A stretch of DNA of 64,000 nucleotides from Isoetes taiwanensis (GCA_021234155.1 JAJEKV010000025.1:8997642-9061641), one strand, 5' to 3'. Positions 46,108 to 58,310 are shown, numbered from the stretch's first letter. The notes: a model not told the origin generated them from the sequence alone. Made by a program: numbers and translations.

Positions 46108-48696
46108 TGTTGCCCCAAAGGGCAACATACTGTGATTGATTAGTTCATATGTTAAAGATAGGAAGGCTAAGTCAAAGGAGAAGTTGGTAGTCAACATTGG
46201 TATGAAGGTCAAAGGATACTCATCTTCAAGGTCAATTCCCATAAGGAATACTTCATTTGAGGTCAAAACTAGTCAAAAAAAATCTTTGGGTTAGAGAAGA
46301 TTGGAAGATGCTGAAGATTGGAAGTTAGAGTTTGGAAGATCCCATGGTATTTGGTTCCATCCCTTAACCATTTTTTATCCACTCCCATACCATATTTTTC
46401 ACCTTCCTTTTTAATAATTTTCCTAGTCATTTTCCCCCTATACTCATATTCTTCCTTTGCTCACCTTTTGCAAATCATATTTTTGCCTTGCCTAAACCCT
46501 TTTTTATGCATTTTATCTCCCCATGGGGTGTCCTACCTATTTTATACCTTTTTGCTCTATTTTCATTCCTTGCAAATGCCTTTTAAGCCTAACTCTCATT
46601 TTGCAATTTTTTATACCCCCCGCTTCATTTACCATTGTTGCCCTAAGTACCCATGCCACCCAAATATTTATGGAATATTCAGGTTATGGTATCTATCTAG
46701 AATATTCCCCAAAAATTAGGGTTTACCATAGACCAAATGATCAAAAGCTTCATAATTATTTTTTGGGGTACCTTTTGAACCATGGCCTAGCTTCTAAATT
46801 GTTAAATACAAAGATATTCTCGGTTTATACCCCAAAAATACCCTTCAGACGCGAAATTTGGAAAAAATACCATCGAAGAACCCTAAGTTTGGAAACCTGC
46901 CGAATCAATTTAATGGAATCATTAGGCTCAAAACTATCTATTTTTGCATTCAGCCCTTAAAGCATCCTATCAGCCCTAAAGTTAAGCTCTAAGATCTTTT
47001 CTGAACCGTTAAACCTAAACATATATACTGGGAAAATAATGATGAAAGGTTTTGAAGGCCCCGACGCATCAAACCTCAACATTGATACATCTTGAGCATG
47101 ATCCGAAGATGCGCTTCATGAAGTATCCCAGTGTTCCATATTGATTTGAGAAAATTGGACCGATATTCCTCGCTATGAAATTATTTTATGAGCTCCTGAA
47201 ATATTTTGATGATTGATTTATGATCCCGAGACCTCCCATTCATCTTGTACTACCTTCATATCAATGAAAAATTTGCCTGCCAAGTATTTAAAAAGTTGGA
47301 TCATCATGATCTTTTTAGTATTTTTGCCTCAAAAACATTTTTCAAGATAGTAAGATATTCCATCATTTTTCTAGCATATGACCACTTGCCCTTCTTTTCC
47401 CATCATATTTGTACTGTGTACACAAAAATTCGAAAAAAAACATTCCAAACTCAAGTTATCATTTTTTGCATTCTGTCGACATGATTTTAGACATTATTCA
47501 CAAACAAAGGTGCCAAAAATAGTTTTATGATCCAAATCATGATTTGATTTGCATGCCCCTCGCCTTTGAGACCTATACTTCACCTCTGCTTTGGAATCTC
47601 TTCAAAATTCCATGCAACTCAAGTTACAAAATTCTGAGATACCAGTTTTGACCGATATTGACCAAAAAATTGACCTAACTTTGACTTCAAAACATGCCAT
47701 ACCAATTCGAGTTGAATGTTCCCTGTTCCTTTGCCTACTTTTGATTCGGTATGAGTGCTAACAACTTTTTGAGAATATTTGAGGACTATTACGGGGATTA
47801 TGGCTTCAAGAAAGGTTGCAAGCTCTGAAGTTTGAAAAATGTTTCAAAGAAGAGAGTGAAGCTGGTGCTTGGTTAACTTATGAAAAGTTAATGGGTACCA
47901 CTTCATGGGATGAACTCGTCAAAGTTCCTGGACCATTTAGTAAGTTAGTTTGCTCCAAAGATTTGGTTAATGAGTTGCAAGGTTTTTCATACATGCGGGA
48001 GAAAGTGTGAATCAAGACAAGGAGAGGTTTAGTACATTTATGAGCGTGTGCCAAGAGCACAAGTCACCATCCCAACCCTTTTTTAGTTCTTTGCTTTCAT
48101 CAATGGCTTGGAAAAAAAGACCGGATATCCAAAGAAAGTTGCTCAAGGTCCAAAGTTCTTGGAAGGATTTGATTCTATATACAAAGTTTTTGCCAAAACC
48201 ACTGACCTAACTCAGATGCTCTCTACTTTGCCTGATTTGATTGCATGCCCCTCGCCTTTGAGACCTATACTTCACCTCTGCGTTGGAATCTCTTCAAGAT
48301 TCCATCTGCAACTCAAGTTACAAAATTCCAGATCCACCAGTAGTTTTGACCGATATTGACCAAAATTGACCCAACTTTGAGATCGATTATCTTGCGGACT
48401 AGAACTTCGAGACTTGGTCAAGATCTTCTCCTTTGCTTGCCTATAACTTTTCTGTACAAGTCACAATGATTTGACCTTGGAAATCAATCCACCTATGAGG
48501 GTTACACCAATTTCAGTGAGGGTTCCATATTCTTGAATTGGGAAAGGTATGAATGCTTGATATTTGAGCTTTTTTCTTTGAGAAATTCTTGTGTAGACTG
48601 ATCAACTTAAGTGATCTGGAGGTTCTAACCCCAACTTGAGCATAAGCTCAAGTTGGCTTCTTGTGTTTGACTCTCTAGCCAGGTTGAGGGTCAACA
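46108..48696 (+). repeat. 3' LTR of element A, with gag-derived block
   Basis: TGTTGCCC...GTCAACA, followed by AAGGT. Block 47681-48231 matches gag (35794-36330). A piece of about 130 bp starting GATTTGATT is present on both sides of the block (47542-47672 and 48235-48376) but only once in the 5' LTR. The same arrangement is in copy 1. Confidence 0.9.
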
Positions 48697-48701
48697 AAGG
48701 T
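48697..48701 (+). repeat. Target site duplication of element A (right)
   Basis: AAGGT, identical to 33723-33727; copy 1 has the same at 9933-9937. Confidence 0.9.
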
Positions 48702-49080
48702 GGTACCTTTTGGTTTATCAAACTCTCCTTCCACATTTCAGCGCATTATGCTCTCTGTCTTTCATGACTATATGAAGGATAATCCTTTTCTCCAGATCTT
48801 TCAAGATGACTTTTCAGCCTACAGCTCCATGGATGATCACTTGGAGAAGTTAGAACTCGTCTTTTAAAAATGTGATGAGTCTGGCATCGGTCTCAATCCT
48901 GAGAAGTGCACCTTCTGCGTCACCTCTGGCGTTCTTTTGGGTCATGTGGTTTGTCAAGACGGGATCACCACGGATCCTGCTAAAATCAGTTGTGTATTGA
49001 AGGCTCACGCACCATCTAATATCAAAGAGACACGTTCTTTCCTGGGTAAGGTTAATTACTATTCCACCTTCATTCTTGGA
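48702..49080 (+). pseudogene. Element B reverse transcriptase, C-terminal half
   Basis: It begins VPFGLSNSPSTFQRIM directly after the A insertion. The active-site box reads FQDDF at about 48798-48812 (usually F/Y-x-DD). LNPEKCTFCVTSG and LLGHVV follow, then the ETRSFLGKVNYY thumb region near 49027. A stop near 48865 breaks the frame. This copy is cleaner than 9938-10310. Confidence 0.9.
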
Positions 49081-49620
49081 CTTGCGGCTATAGCTGATCC
49101 CATTCATAAACTCACGGGTGATGAATCCACTTGGGTGGAATCCTCAGGAAGCCGCTTTCGGGGAAGTTGAAATTGTTACTTACTCAGGCACCGCTACTTG
49201 TTCCTCCTCAATGGGACAAGCCTTTTCACGTTCATGTTGATGTCTCAGCTTTTGCCATTGGTGTTGTTCTTTCTCAGGCCTATGATAAGCACACGGAAAA
49301 ACCGATATGCTATGCGGCCAGAAACTCAATCCTCACGGCGCAACTACTCGGGCCACGAAATCCGAAGCATTGGGCTTGAATTTACGGTCCAACGTTTAGC
49401 CATTATTTGTTGGGAAGCGGATCAAGTTCTTTGTTGATCATCAAGCTCTTCTTTATTTGATCAACAAAGCCATACCCAATTGAATTGCTCGTTGGGTCCT
49501 TCTTTTGCAAGAATTTGCTCCTTCAAACATTCATTCCATAAAGCGAGGCAAGTCTCATGTGGTGCCTGATTATCTTTTCACACGCATCCCACCGGATGAC
49601 CCTTCCACGTGTTTCGATGC
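49081..49620 (+). pseudogene. Element B RNase H
   Basis: Classical Ty3/gypsy RNase H. The first aspartate is in HVHVDVSAFAIG (about 49227-49262), a SEALGL-like segment supplies the glutamate (near 49360), and FFVDHQALL (about 49428-49452) carries the next aspartate. SHVVPDYL near 49552 is the usual link to integrase. Frames change several times. Confidence 0.8.
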
Positions 49621-49759
49621 CTTTCCAGGGCGACAACTGTTCCCTCGTCCGCGGCCCGCCCCATTGGTTCCACAACTTTCAGTGATATCTCCTCGGGCTC
49701 TTCCATCCCGAAGATTCCACGCCTCTCCGGGGAAAAGCTTTCGCCACGCCGCTTTCCTT

Positions 49760-50985
49760 GGTTTCTCTGTGAAGTCGGTGGACCTACACCATGGTTCGCG
49801 GGACATCTTGTACAAACGCAAAGAAAGACATGGTCCTCCGTTGTTGTGTCCTTTCTCATGAGGTGCCCGATATCGTTGACAAGCCCATGGCGGGCTTGGT
49901 GGTGGTCATTTGGTGATGTATCCCGGCGCGAAAAATTCTTCTAAGCGGGATATTTTTTGTACGCTCTTGAGATGCCCACGTTCACGCTCGCATCGTGTGG
50001 CGCACATCCGGGCGTGTGGGGCGGCCCCACGCCCGCGGCTCTCCGTTGGCGTCGGTGTGCCACGCCACTCCCAAAGAAATGGGAATGGACTTTGTGGGGC
50101 CCATGGATCCTCTCGCGGCACACCTGCTCGCTCGTTATTCGGTCATCACCGACATGCTACAAAATGGGCGAAAACTGTGCACTTCCGCACAACACTGCAG
50201 CCCGGCCGACAAAAGGTTCTCTACACGCACATCATCGCAGCGTTTTGGTTGTCCCATGGAACTTGTTAGTGATCGTGGGCGCCCATTTTGTCAATCATAC
50301 CATCAAGGAGTTGGCCGGATTATCTTCATATCCAACAGGGAAGAGTATACCTTACTATCCTCAAGGAAATGGTTTTGGCTGAAAGTACTAACAAAACTCT
50401 CATCACTATTCTCAAGAAAAATTTGTGATGCTTCACATGATTGGCAAGACAAGTTGCCTAATTGTTCTTTGGGCTTACAACACCAGCCAAAATTGCCCTA
50501 CTCTTGGACACACTCCTTTCAAGTTGGTTTATGGTCAAGAAGCTCTTACGCCCTTTGAATATATCCTTCCGGACACTCGCTTCCAACTTGCTATTGCATC
50601 ATCCACCTGCAGCTCTTAAAGAACGGGTTTATCAACTTTGAACGGTTGGATGAACTTAGGAGAGATGCTTATATTAAATGTTCTTCACTGGCCAATAGTT
50701 GCGAGAAATCATTGCATGACAAACATCTTAAGATAAAAACATTCAAAGAAGGTGATTTAGTTCTACTCTATGATTCAAGATACAAAAATTTTCCGGCAAA
50801 TTAAAATCTCTGGGTTGGGACCAGATCAAATTATTCAAGTCGTGCAACCCGGTGTTTTCAAACCGGTCGAGTTAGATGGCACTCCATTACCTACAATCGC
50901 GATTAATGGTTTTTACGCCAAAACAATTTCATCTGAAGATACAAAAGCGTTCCTACAAATGATCAACAACAAAATTCGACTCTAA
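49760..50985 (+). pseudogene. Element B integrase
   Basis: Core residues are visible: D in GMDFVGPMDP (about 50081-50108), D in ELVSDRGRPF (about 50260-50288), and the YYPQGNG region with the following glutamate position disturbed (about 50353-50385). WAYNTSQNCPTLGHTPF and VYGQEALTPFE follow (about 50475-50560). A GPY/F-like C-terminal piece WLGPDQII (near 50815) leads to a last open stretch ending at 50985. Frameshifts separate the parts. Confidence 0.85.
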
Positions 50986-53204
50986 TTTATAGTGACTAAG
51001 CAAACATATTTATATTATATTAGTGGCGAGAAAACAAAGGTGGGCATTGCCCATATATACATCCGCTATGGGCAAATTTCTATTTACAAAATCCTAAGTT
51101 AAAGAACCCTACTCCGGGTTTGGAGAGGAGGTGATGCGAGCAACTGGCTGGTAGAGCGAAGTTTCGGGGATCCCGCCGCGGATGTACTACCACCTCGATG
51201 GGAGTAGTCTTGGGGTCAGGGATGTTAAAGTCATCGGCGCCACACCACCGTCCATACGGATGCACTTGCGATTGCGACATTTCGAGAGGTCCATCGCGTT
51301 CATTTGCAAATAAGCCATTCACGGCAATTAGTCGGGTATAGTACATTCATCATCCATGAATGTCTTAGCCTCGCACACTACTTTTCGTCTTTATATAGCT
51401 CCAACCTTGGAACTCGTCGGCGTGGACCAATCAAACAATTGCTAACGTGGATTGCCAATGCAAAGTTATTTCTAATCGAGGGAATCTTTTCTCGCCGCAT
51501 ATCTAGCCATGGTAATTGTCACGATAGTTCCTTTTTATGATATCCCACTTGAAGTTGCATACATTAAATGTTATCCCTTCTTTTTTACCGCACATTATTA
51601 ATTGTACCGCGACCAACCGGCTCAAATCCCTACTGGATTCCTTCCATGACCAGCATTCTCCGCTCGCTCGATGCGCCTTCCCTTCACTACTCGACTTAGC
51701 CAAATTTTAGCCTCTCAATCGACTCGCCGATCATATTGCCCGCACAATCAATCTGTTCTGTTTCATTTTCATCATGCCCTTCGCCACAACTTGTGCGCCC
51801 TAAAAACCTTTTTCGTTTTAGATTACGCTCTCTCAGCCCTCAGAAGCTTCATCACATCAGCTCTTCGATTCCTTTCAGACGCGGACATGGTCGCCAAACA
51901 TTTCACCAAAATTCCCTACTCTTCAAATTATCGCCTCCAAAGGGATCCCGCTCTTTGAGTCCATTATCTTTCAACTCCCACCTTCGAGATTCCCTTACTG
52001 TCAAGTCGCCAAGTAGCTTAACACCATGGGCTCTATGAATTCTCAGCGAGGACCTCCCTCGCACCTAATCCCGAGCAATCTCGGGCGGTTTGTCGCTCAA
52101 ATGATCAACACCACGGATGGTATCGCCACCCAGTCGACTGCATGCATATTACGCTCACCCCCGCTTCTTCTTTCTCGTATTCCACTACCTTTATACGGGC
52201 CCTCCCGCTTTATCTTTATAGGAACAGGATGTCGTTAAGTATGGCAAACGCCTTATCGTGGCCAACACTCATAGACTCTCAAACATTGCAAAGCCCTATG
52301 ATGACCTCTTTTGTTAAATTTACGCGGACGTTAGTTCTATGGGTATTCCATCAAGAATACCCATATCAATAAGCGCTTTTCAACATTGTCATCATCGACC
52401 ATCCCACTCCACCCACTCTATTGATTGGCCCCGTGATTTTGTTTTTACGTCTCCTTCATGAAATTGATAGCATCGTAGCATCCCCTTCTTGAGCCATGAA
52501 ACTACCATGATGGTCATCTGCAAAGCTATCATCATCCGGCATTGTCTCCCCTATCCCAAATCCGGTTCTCAAACACATCAAAACACTACCTCTCCGGCAT
52601 CCACGGCACCACTTTCAAATCCTATTCTGTTGACCAACATGTTGAAACCTCCATTACCATCATGCCCACAACCAAGAAAGACCTATATTAGTCTCCTCTT
52701 GTCCCACAAAACCCGACCACCAGCACTCTCAAAATGTTTCACGGGAGTCCCACTCTCACGGACAACGAGGGCCCAAAGACCCTCCACCATCCAGCCAGTG
52801 CTTGTATCAATATCAACAGGGATGTCAAAGCGTATGCTCAAGCTCAAGACTTTTGAAACCTTCATGAATGGCATTCAAAGCTTACATGGAGGCCAGGCGG
52901 TTCACGAGGGATCTCCGAAGCCGCCACCACGGAAGTTCAATCCCTTGAAGATAAATTTCAGCGAAGCACGAGGCTCTTTACAGGCGTGAATCTTTCAAAG
53001 GGGCCCGAGCGAGACGGACTAGCACGCTTCGTTGATCAACGAGGTTGATTCTGAAATAACTATTCAAGAATTGTTGGCTACCAACAAAGGATAAGGATAA
53101 ACTCCTTGTCCGACAAGGATCAAACCCTTGCGATCTCTAAACCATGTACACGGGCTCTCTCAATTACACCAACCAGGTCTAAGAACTTGCCGAAAGTGCA
53201 ATGT

Positions 53205-54213
53205 CGCATCTCTTCTCTCAAAGACCAACTTTCCACGCTGCACTCTCAGCTCCGCCTCTCGAGGCTCAACTCAAGCAAGCTTCGAAGCGAAGATAATTGA
53301 TGACGAAATTGCCACTCTTGGCTTCAAAGCTCCACCTGTGCCTTCTTTTCACATGCCCGCTCTCTCTTTGGAAGTTCGGTGGATCGATCCGCCTTCTTGT
53401 CGTATTGGGAAGATAATCAAATCAGAGACTTAGAGCATCAACTCGAAGAAATTTTCAATCAATCTCCCAGTCAACATGGGGTATATATTGATCTTGCTCT
53501 CCGTGATTCCTACCGACTTACGTACTCCTTCGGTTATCCGGATTATGTGGTTGCCCGGCGCCATCTTTTCCTTCTCAAGTGGTATTCAGCAAGCGGCAAG
53601 CTTTAACGTAGCCCCCAGGCGTAGCGGATTTTCTCGAGGATCACGGCGGACCTTTCCATTGAAGACAAAAGGCTTACTCTATGCCCTCTTAGTCTTTGAT
53701 CAAATCCACTTTGGAGGATGCGATTTGAGTCATCTTAGTGTTGTTGTTATTTATGGCTTATATTTTTCATGATTTCTATCGGCTAATACACAAAGATAAA
53801 TTGTAGATGAGGCCCATCGAATTTTCAAGGCAACCCTCATGCTTATTGGTTGTTATTAGAAAACAATCCATGACTATCCGGCCAACACTCTATGCATCTT
53901 TGAGTACATGCGAGCTTGCTCATCACCTACCTATATGGTAAGCTTCTAGACGCTGAACAAAAGCAGAAGAATTTAGCCCATCACGAGGATCTTCCGCTTT
54001 GCACAAATTTATATGCAGCACACAGGTGGCTACAACTCCTGCGTGCCGCAGACAAGATAAGACTATACCCACGGGTTGGGTTAATCCTCCCGTCATACCA
54101 TGCTCTCCCGATTCGGGATTGGGAGGCAAGTTGCCTTTGATCGCATCCTTGTTAGTGAATTCGAGCAGGCCCGCCACTTCGAGCCCATGCCCAGCAGCCC
54201 AAAGTTCAATGAA
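53205..54213 (+). repeat. 1.01-kb tandem duplication in element B, unit 1
   Basis: Anchors are CAAAGACCAACTTTCC at 53218, TATATTTTTCATGATTTCTATC at 53759 and CCCACGGGTTGGGTTAATCC at 54068. The second unit has them at 54229, 54767 and 55087, a period of 1,008-1,019 bp. Confidence 0.85.
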
Positions 54214-55215
54214 TCGCGATCTCTTCTCAAAGACCAACTTTCCCGCATTTGCACTCTCGGCTCAACTCATCAACTCTCGAAGCTGTAAGATAATTGATGA
54301 CACGTAAATTGCCACTCTTGACTTCAAAGCTCCACTCAAGTGCCTTCTTTTTCACATGCCACGCTCTCTCACCTGGAAGTTCCGCGGATCGGGCCACGCC
54401 TTCTTTGACAAAGATAATCGAGGATCCGGTGACTTAGAGCATCAACTCCAAAGAAAGGTCATCTGCGGAAGAAGCCCCGAGTCAACATGAGGTATATATT
54501 GATCTTTGTCTCGCATTCCCTCCGAACCGTACTCCTTCGGTTATCCGGATTTGTGCAGTTTTGCTTCCGGCCATCTTTTCCTTCTCAAGTGGTATTGACT
54601 AAATGGCAAACAATAATCGTAACCCACAGGCGTAGCGGATTTTCTCGGAATCCGGCTTCACCTTTCCATTGAGACAAGGGTTACTCTGTGTGCCCTCTTA
54701 GTCTTTGATCAAATCCAATGTGAGGATTCCGATTTGGTCATCTTCCGGTATTCGTTATTTCGCGGCTTATATTTTTCATGATTTCTATCCGGCTAATACA
54801 GAAGATAAATTCGAGAGATGAGGCCCATCGAATTTTTCAAGGCAACCCTCATGCTTATTGGTTGTTATTAGAAAACAATCCATATTCTACGAGGATCCGT
54901 CCCAACACTCTATACTTGCCCGGTACATGCGAGCTTTGCTCATCCACTACCTCTATGGCAGCCGGGAGCTGGAGCAGTCGCGAGGAAGAATTTAGCCCAT
55001 CCGGGAGGATCTTCCGTTTGCACAAATTTATATGCAGCACACGGGTGGCTACAACTCCTGCGTGCCCTTCGTGATGAAGACTATACCCACGGGTTGGGTT
55101 AATCCTCCGCCTCTATACCACGCTCCGGTCGATGGGAGGCATTGGTGCCGCAGCTCTTGATCTTGCACCTTGTTCGAATTCGGGAGCAGGCCCGGCAGCC
55201 CCATGCCCACGGGCA
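54214..55215 (+). repeat. 1.01-kb tandem duplication in element B, unit 2
   Basis: Second unit of the duplication. One frame reads DEAHRIFQGNPHAYWLLLEN (from about 54817), then LARYMRALLIHYLYGS and LPFAQIYMQHTGGYNS in shifting phase. This suggests an unknown protein that was duplicated with the DNA. Confidence 0.8.
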
Positions 55216-55868
55216 TGGCTCAGTATCTCCGTTATGCTTGCAGGTGCACCCGGCCGCCCATTATCTCACCGGGTGGCGTCTTCCCTTTTGACTAAGGTCC
55301 CGGAAGGCCAATGTTGGGTGGACACCTCACCATCTTCTTGATGGGATCCGTTTTCTCGACGGCTCTAATTGGGAGAATGGCTACCTTGGACCACACCAAA
55401 ATTGGATCTACATCCCTAATGCACGGGTTGGGAGACACCCACACACGCTATCTACGGCCTTGATCTCTTTTTTTGAACATCGCCGCCACTTCCCCGATCC
55501 ATCCGCTCACCGCCAAGCCGGTTTTGTCTGCCTTAAAGTGCTTTACGCTGGAGCTCACTTGCCAGGGCAATATCCTATCTATTATTGCAACCCAAATGTC
55601 CGTGCCTTTGGCCTCCGTGACACGCCTTCTCATAGAATGCGATTTGTACTAAGAAGCACCATGCCCTTGAAGAAATGGTGCACTTCGGTTTCTCATTGAC
55701 GCTCATCCAAAGAATAGGGTCTCCCACCTCCCCGGCTCCAAGCACGACAAGACCTTATTGCAAATTATCCTCACTGCAACCGCCCTCATACACGCGGGAT
55801 GACTTTCAAGTTATTGGGTTTCCACCACGAGACTCTCCCCCTTTTTTCTTGTCCCCGAGGTTGTCGTT

Positions 55869-55880
55869 TGGTGGGGGGAG
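55869..55880 (+). promoter_or_regulatory. Polypurine tract of element B
   Basis: TGGTGGGGGGAG lies directly before the 3' LTR start (TGTTAGTC at 55881). This is the expected primer for plus-strand DNA synthesis. Confidence 0.75.
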
Positions 55881-56455
55881 TGTTAGTCTGTCATTCTGGT
55901 ATGCGGGGACTATTCATGCAATACCTAGGACGGAAGTCAGAACAAGGAGCCAAGGCCGAGTCCGGGGGCTTGGGCCGTCTAAAGCCCGTTAAGACAGCGG
56001 CAGACCCGCATGAGGGCCGCTACGAAAAGAAGAGGCAATGCACAAGTGACGGCGGGCCGTCAATCAATAAGTGATTTCGAGGCACCTCAAGAGGCAATCA
56101 CCAACATTCCCTACAAATGGGCCTCCTTCGGTCTTCGGCCGCGAGAGATCCCATTTAGTATCTATATTGGGCCAAAGGCCATTGTACTATATATATATGA
56201 ATAGAGCTAGCATTAGAGTTTTTAGATGAGTTTTTTGTCTTGTCTCCATTTGTTTCTCTCTATTACAGAGCTCATGTATCATCATTGATATCAAGGAGTT
56301 TGTTCTCATCATTGTTTTTTTTGTTCTCTCTCTTTTCCTTTTTCCTTTGTTTCTTTTGCAAATCAGGTGACCTGACTCTCGGATTCTCTCGTTTGATCCA
56401 CGGGTCCTCCACGGAGGTTGTCTTGCAAGAGTTCAGAACCCGACCCCAAACGAGA
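55881..56455 (+). repeat. 3' LTR of element B
   Basis: TGTTAGTC...ACCCCAAACGAGA, matching 29473-30071, with the shared GGGCCAAAGGCCATTGTACT and TATA box (about 56188-56199). It joins LINE sequence on its right. Confidence 0.85.
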
Positions 56456-56459
56456 TTGT

Positions 56460-57158
56460 GATCGATATGGAACTATCAACATATTTGTCCTTTGTAAGTT
56501 ACCCAAGTAAACCCGGCCTATTACATTATAATGCCTACGATCATGCCGGAAGCGTATTAAGCTCCCAGTCCGATCCGACCATTACACACCACATAAAAAC
56601 CGGTCTCCATCAACCTCTACCTTCCATTCTCGATCCGGCAAGTACGCCTCCATTGCTCACGTTCCAAATCGCTGAACAACTCCGTGGCAACCCCCCTACC
56701 ACACCTATACCGGGCCGAACTCAACCATATTAAAATCACCGACTAGTAGCCATGCTACATTATGATCGAAATGCATAATCTAGTCCCAGAAGTGGCCCAA
56801 GAGAGCCTCACGACGTGGCGATTAGGTGCATACACATTCACAATTCCCCACTCTTGCCCCTTATCCATCCATTTGACTATTATCCACGTCCAAATTTGTC
56901 TATTTGAGTAAAAGTAACATTAAGGGAAGGCTTCCAAGCTGAGAACTCCAAATCTTAATTGAAAGTTAGAAGCGGCAACCAAGACATTGTAATGGAGGAC
57001 CCACAATTCTGCGGCCGGCTTACGCACCCCCACCTTTTTTACAAAGACTTGTGCTCTTTGAAGAAAAAATCCATTGGAAACTTGGACAAATAATTAGAAA
57101 GTTCCTTTTTTACATGGGAAGAAGCTACACCCCTCACGTTCCAAGATAGTATGTTCAT
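56460..57158 (-). mobile_element. L1-type LINE, 5' part of ORF2 (APE endonuclease)
   Basis: Read on the - strand from ATG at 57158: MNILSWNVRG, the standard start of plant L1 ORF2. Then come NVYAPN (about 56855-56818) and VGDFNMVEFG (about 56743-56716), two signature motifs of the apurinic-type endonuclease that nicks the target DNA. Stops and frame changes lie between them. The domain breaks off at element B's 3' LTR and is followed, on the other side of element B, by the RT part at 29472-26318. Confidence 0.85.
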
Positions 57159-58310
57159 CAAGATATATATGATGATGTTCTACATCCATCTCAGCTGAAG
57201 ATCATCAAGTGGGAGATCCGCCCATTGTGTTTTGAAATGGTAAGGGGAGCCTCCTCTGCTTCCACCCTTCCATTTGTGTAAGATACCGGCGAGAGAGCCT
57301 CCGCCTCAACCATCCCTCCCAATAGAAGGACACTCTAGACCAGCTCCCTTTGTATCTTTGACCCGTGTGGTAAGGGGAGAACTCTCCCGCTCAACCCTTC
57401 TATGTGTGCCTTAGGAAGAGCGGTGTGACATGTGCATGTTTATTTCGATGTCGCCTTCTTTAAATAAACTCGCTGCCATCCCTCATTTATCATTTCTTGT
57501 GTCTCTTGAATGACTTGCAATCTACGACGCACCTCGTCATCAAATGGTCGATCTTTACCGGGCAAGGAGGTGAAGGGATTGATTGAATAGGCGTGGAGGA
57601 TACAAATGGAAGACATGAAGGCACATGAGCAACAAGAGGGATGTGTAGTCACAAGAGGTGAAAGTGGCAAAAATGGCAAGAGAAGAAAGAACAGTTTCAA
57701 GGGAGAAGGAAGGCGGTGAAGCAAAAATATCAATATCGGAACACATCTTACCCTAACTCGGGACCATTGAGCAAAGATAGATGATATCTAAAGAACGTAG
57801 GGCCACTCCTAACCATAAATGACTTTGGGTAATGAAGGCAAAATAGGCGAGAGATACATAAATGCGAGGACCATTGACAATAGAGGGCAAGTTGCAACCC
57901 TAGGCCAGTTAGCAATAGCCATCATGAACTCAGAACTTGCATTTCAATTGAAAGTCTTCCAAAGCAAACCAACAAGGCATGCGAGAGCACTTGACTTATT
58001 AGGTGCAAAACTAGGTGTGGTAGCTTGATATATGGCGGATAATTTTCCCATAAGGGCTCTACTCCACGCCTACAAGCTTATCCACGGAACGGAGAATCAA
58101 ACATGATCAAGAAAAATTATTCTTTTGTCAAGAACTTTCAAGGACTCAAAAGTAGGAAACTTTAGTCTTTGAGATGCCGCTAAAACCAAAACCCATCCTA
58201 TGGAGATCAAGGAACTGCCCCGAAATGACATACAACCGCATGAGAAACCAAATTTTGAACACACCGCACATGCGAAGTTGTGATCAATTGCAATCACGAG
58301 TTCACCAAAG
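57159..58310 (-). other. Region upstream of LINE ORF2, possible ORF1 remnant
   Basis: - strand frames (57733-57440 with KDRPFDDEVRRRLQVIQ; 58330-58097) lie where LINE ORF1 would be expected, but no RNA-binding or zinc-knuckle motif was found. A + strand frame at 57819-58028 also has no motif. The call rests on position only. Confidence 0.3.

Larger units (their letters stand above)
33728..48696 (+). mobile_element. Ty3/gypsy LTR retrotransposon, element A (complete, about 15 kb)
   Basis: LTRs start TGTTGCCC and end GTCAACA, bounded by AAGGT target duplications. Internal order: gag with zinc knuckles (35687-36730), protease (about 37240-37500), a 4.4-kb spacer (37530-41898), archaeal-type RNase H (41914-42420), RT (42520-43500), degenerate RNase H (43510-43960), integrase (43960-45220), a repeat-rich tail, then the 3' LTR. 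The archaeal-type RNase H places it near the Tat-type plant elements, but the domain order differs. Frames are badly broken in this copy; copy 1 (1-9932) shows what the pol part looks like with fewer errors. Confidence 0.92.
38789..49985 (+). repeat. Large duplicated segment, copy 2
   Basis: This is the partner of 1-11222, in the same orientation, with the shared A/B junction (9932/9933 in copy 1, 48696/48697 here). Here the left flank is present: it is element A's own gag-protease part and 5' LTR, so this copy lies in a complete element. Its reading frames are more broken than in copy 1, except between about 47.8 and 49.2 kb, where copy 2 is the cleaner one. Confidence 0.9.
50986..55868 (+). 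other. Element B region between integrase and 3' LTR (4.9 kb)
   Basis: No known domain was recognised. Coding-like stretches lie on + (51671-51958, 52489-52989 and many short frames in 53.1-55.7 kb), and one lies on - (51346-51080, MSQSQVHPYGRW...). The second half contains a 1.01-kb tandem duplication. Extra ORFs in this place, sense or antisense, are known from some plant Ty3/gypsy lineages; whether this is such an ORF is not shown. Confidence 0.5.
29473..56455 (+). mobile_element. Ty3/gypsy LTR retrotransposon, element B (interrupted by element A)
   Basis: Outer element of the LTR pair. Without element A it is about 12 kb: 5' LTR, tRNA-Asp-like primer site, gag, protease, RT (split), RNase H, integrase, a 4.9-kb region with no known domain, a G-rich polypurine tract, and the 3' LTR. 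The classical RNase H keeps its aspartates, and no archaeal-type RNase H was seen, unlike element A. An extra region after integrase is known in several plant Ty3/gypsy lineages (Athila, Tat). The lineage is not settled here. Confidence 0.88.
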
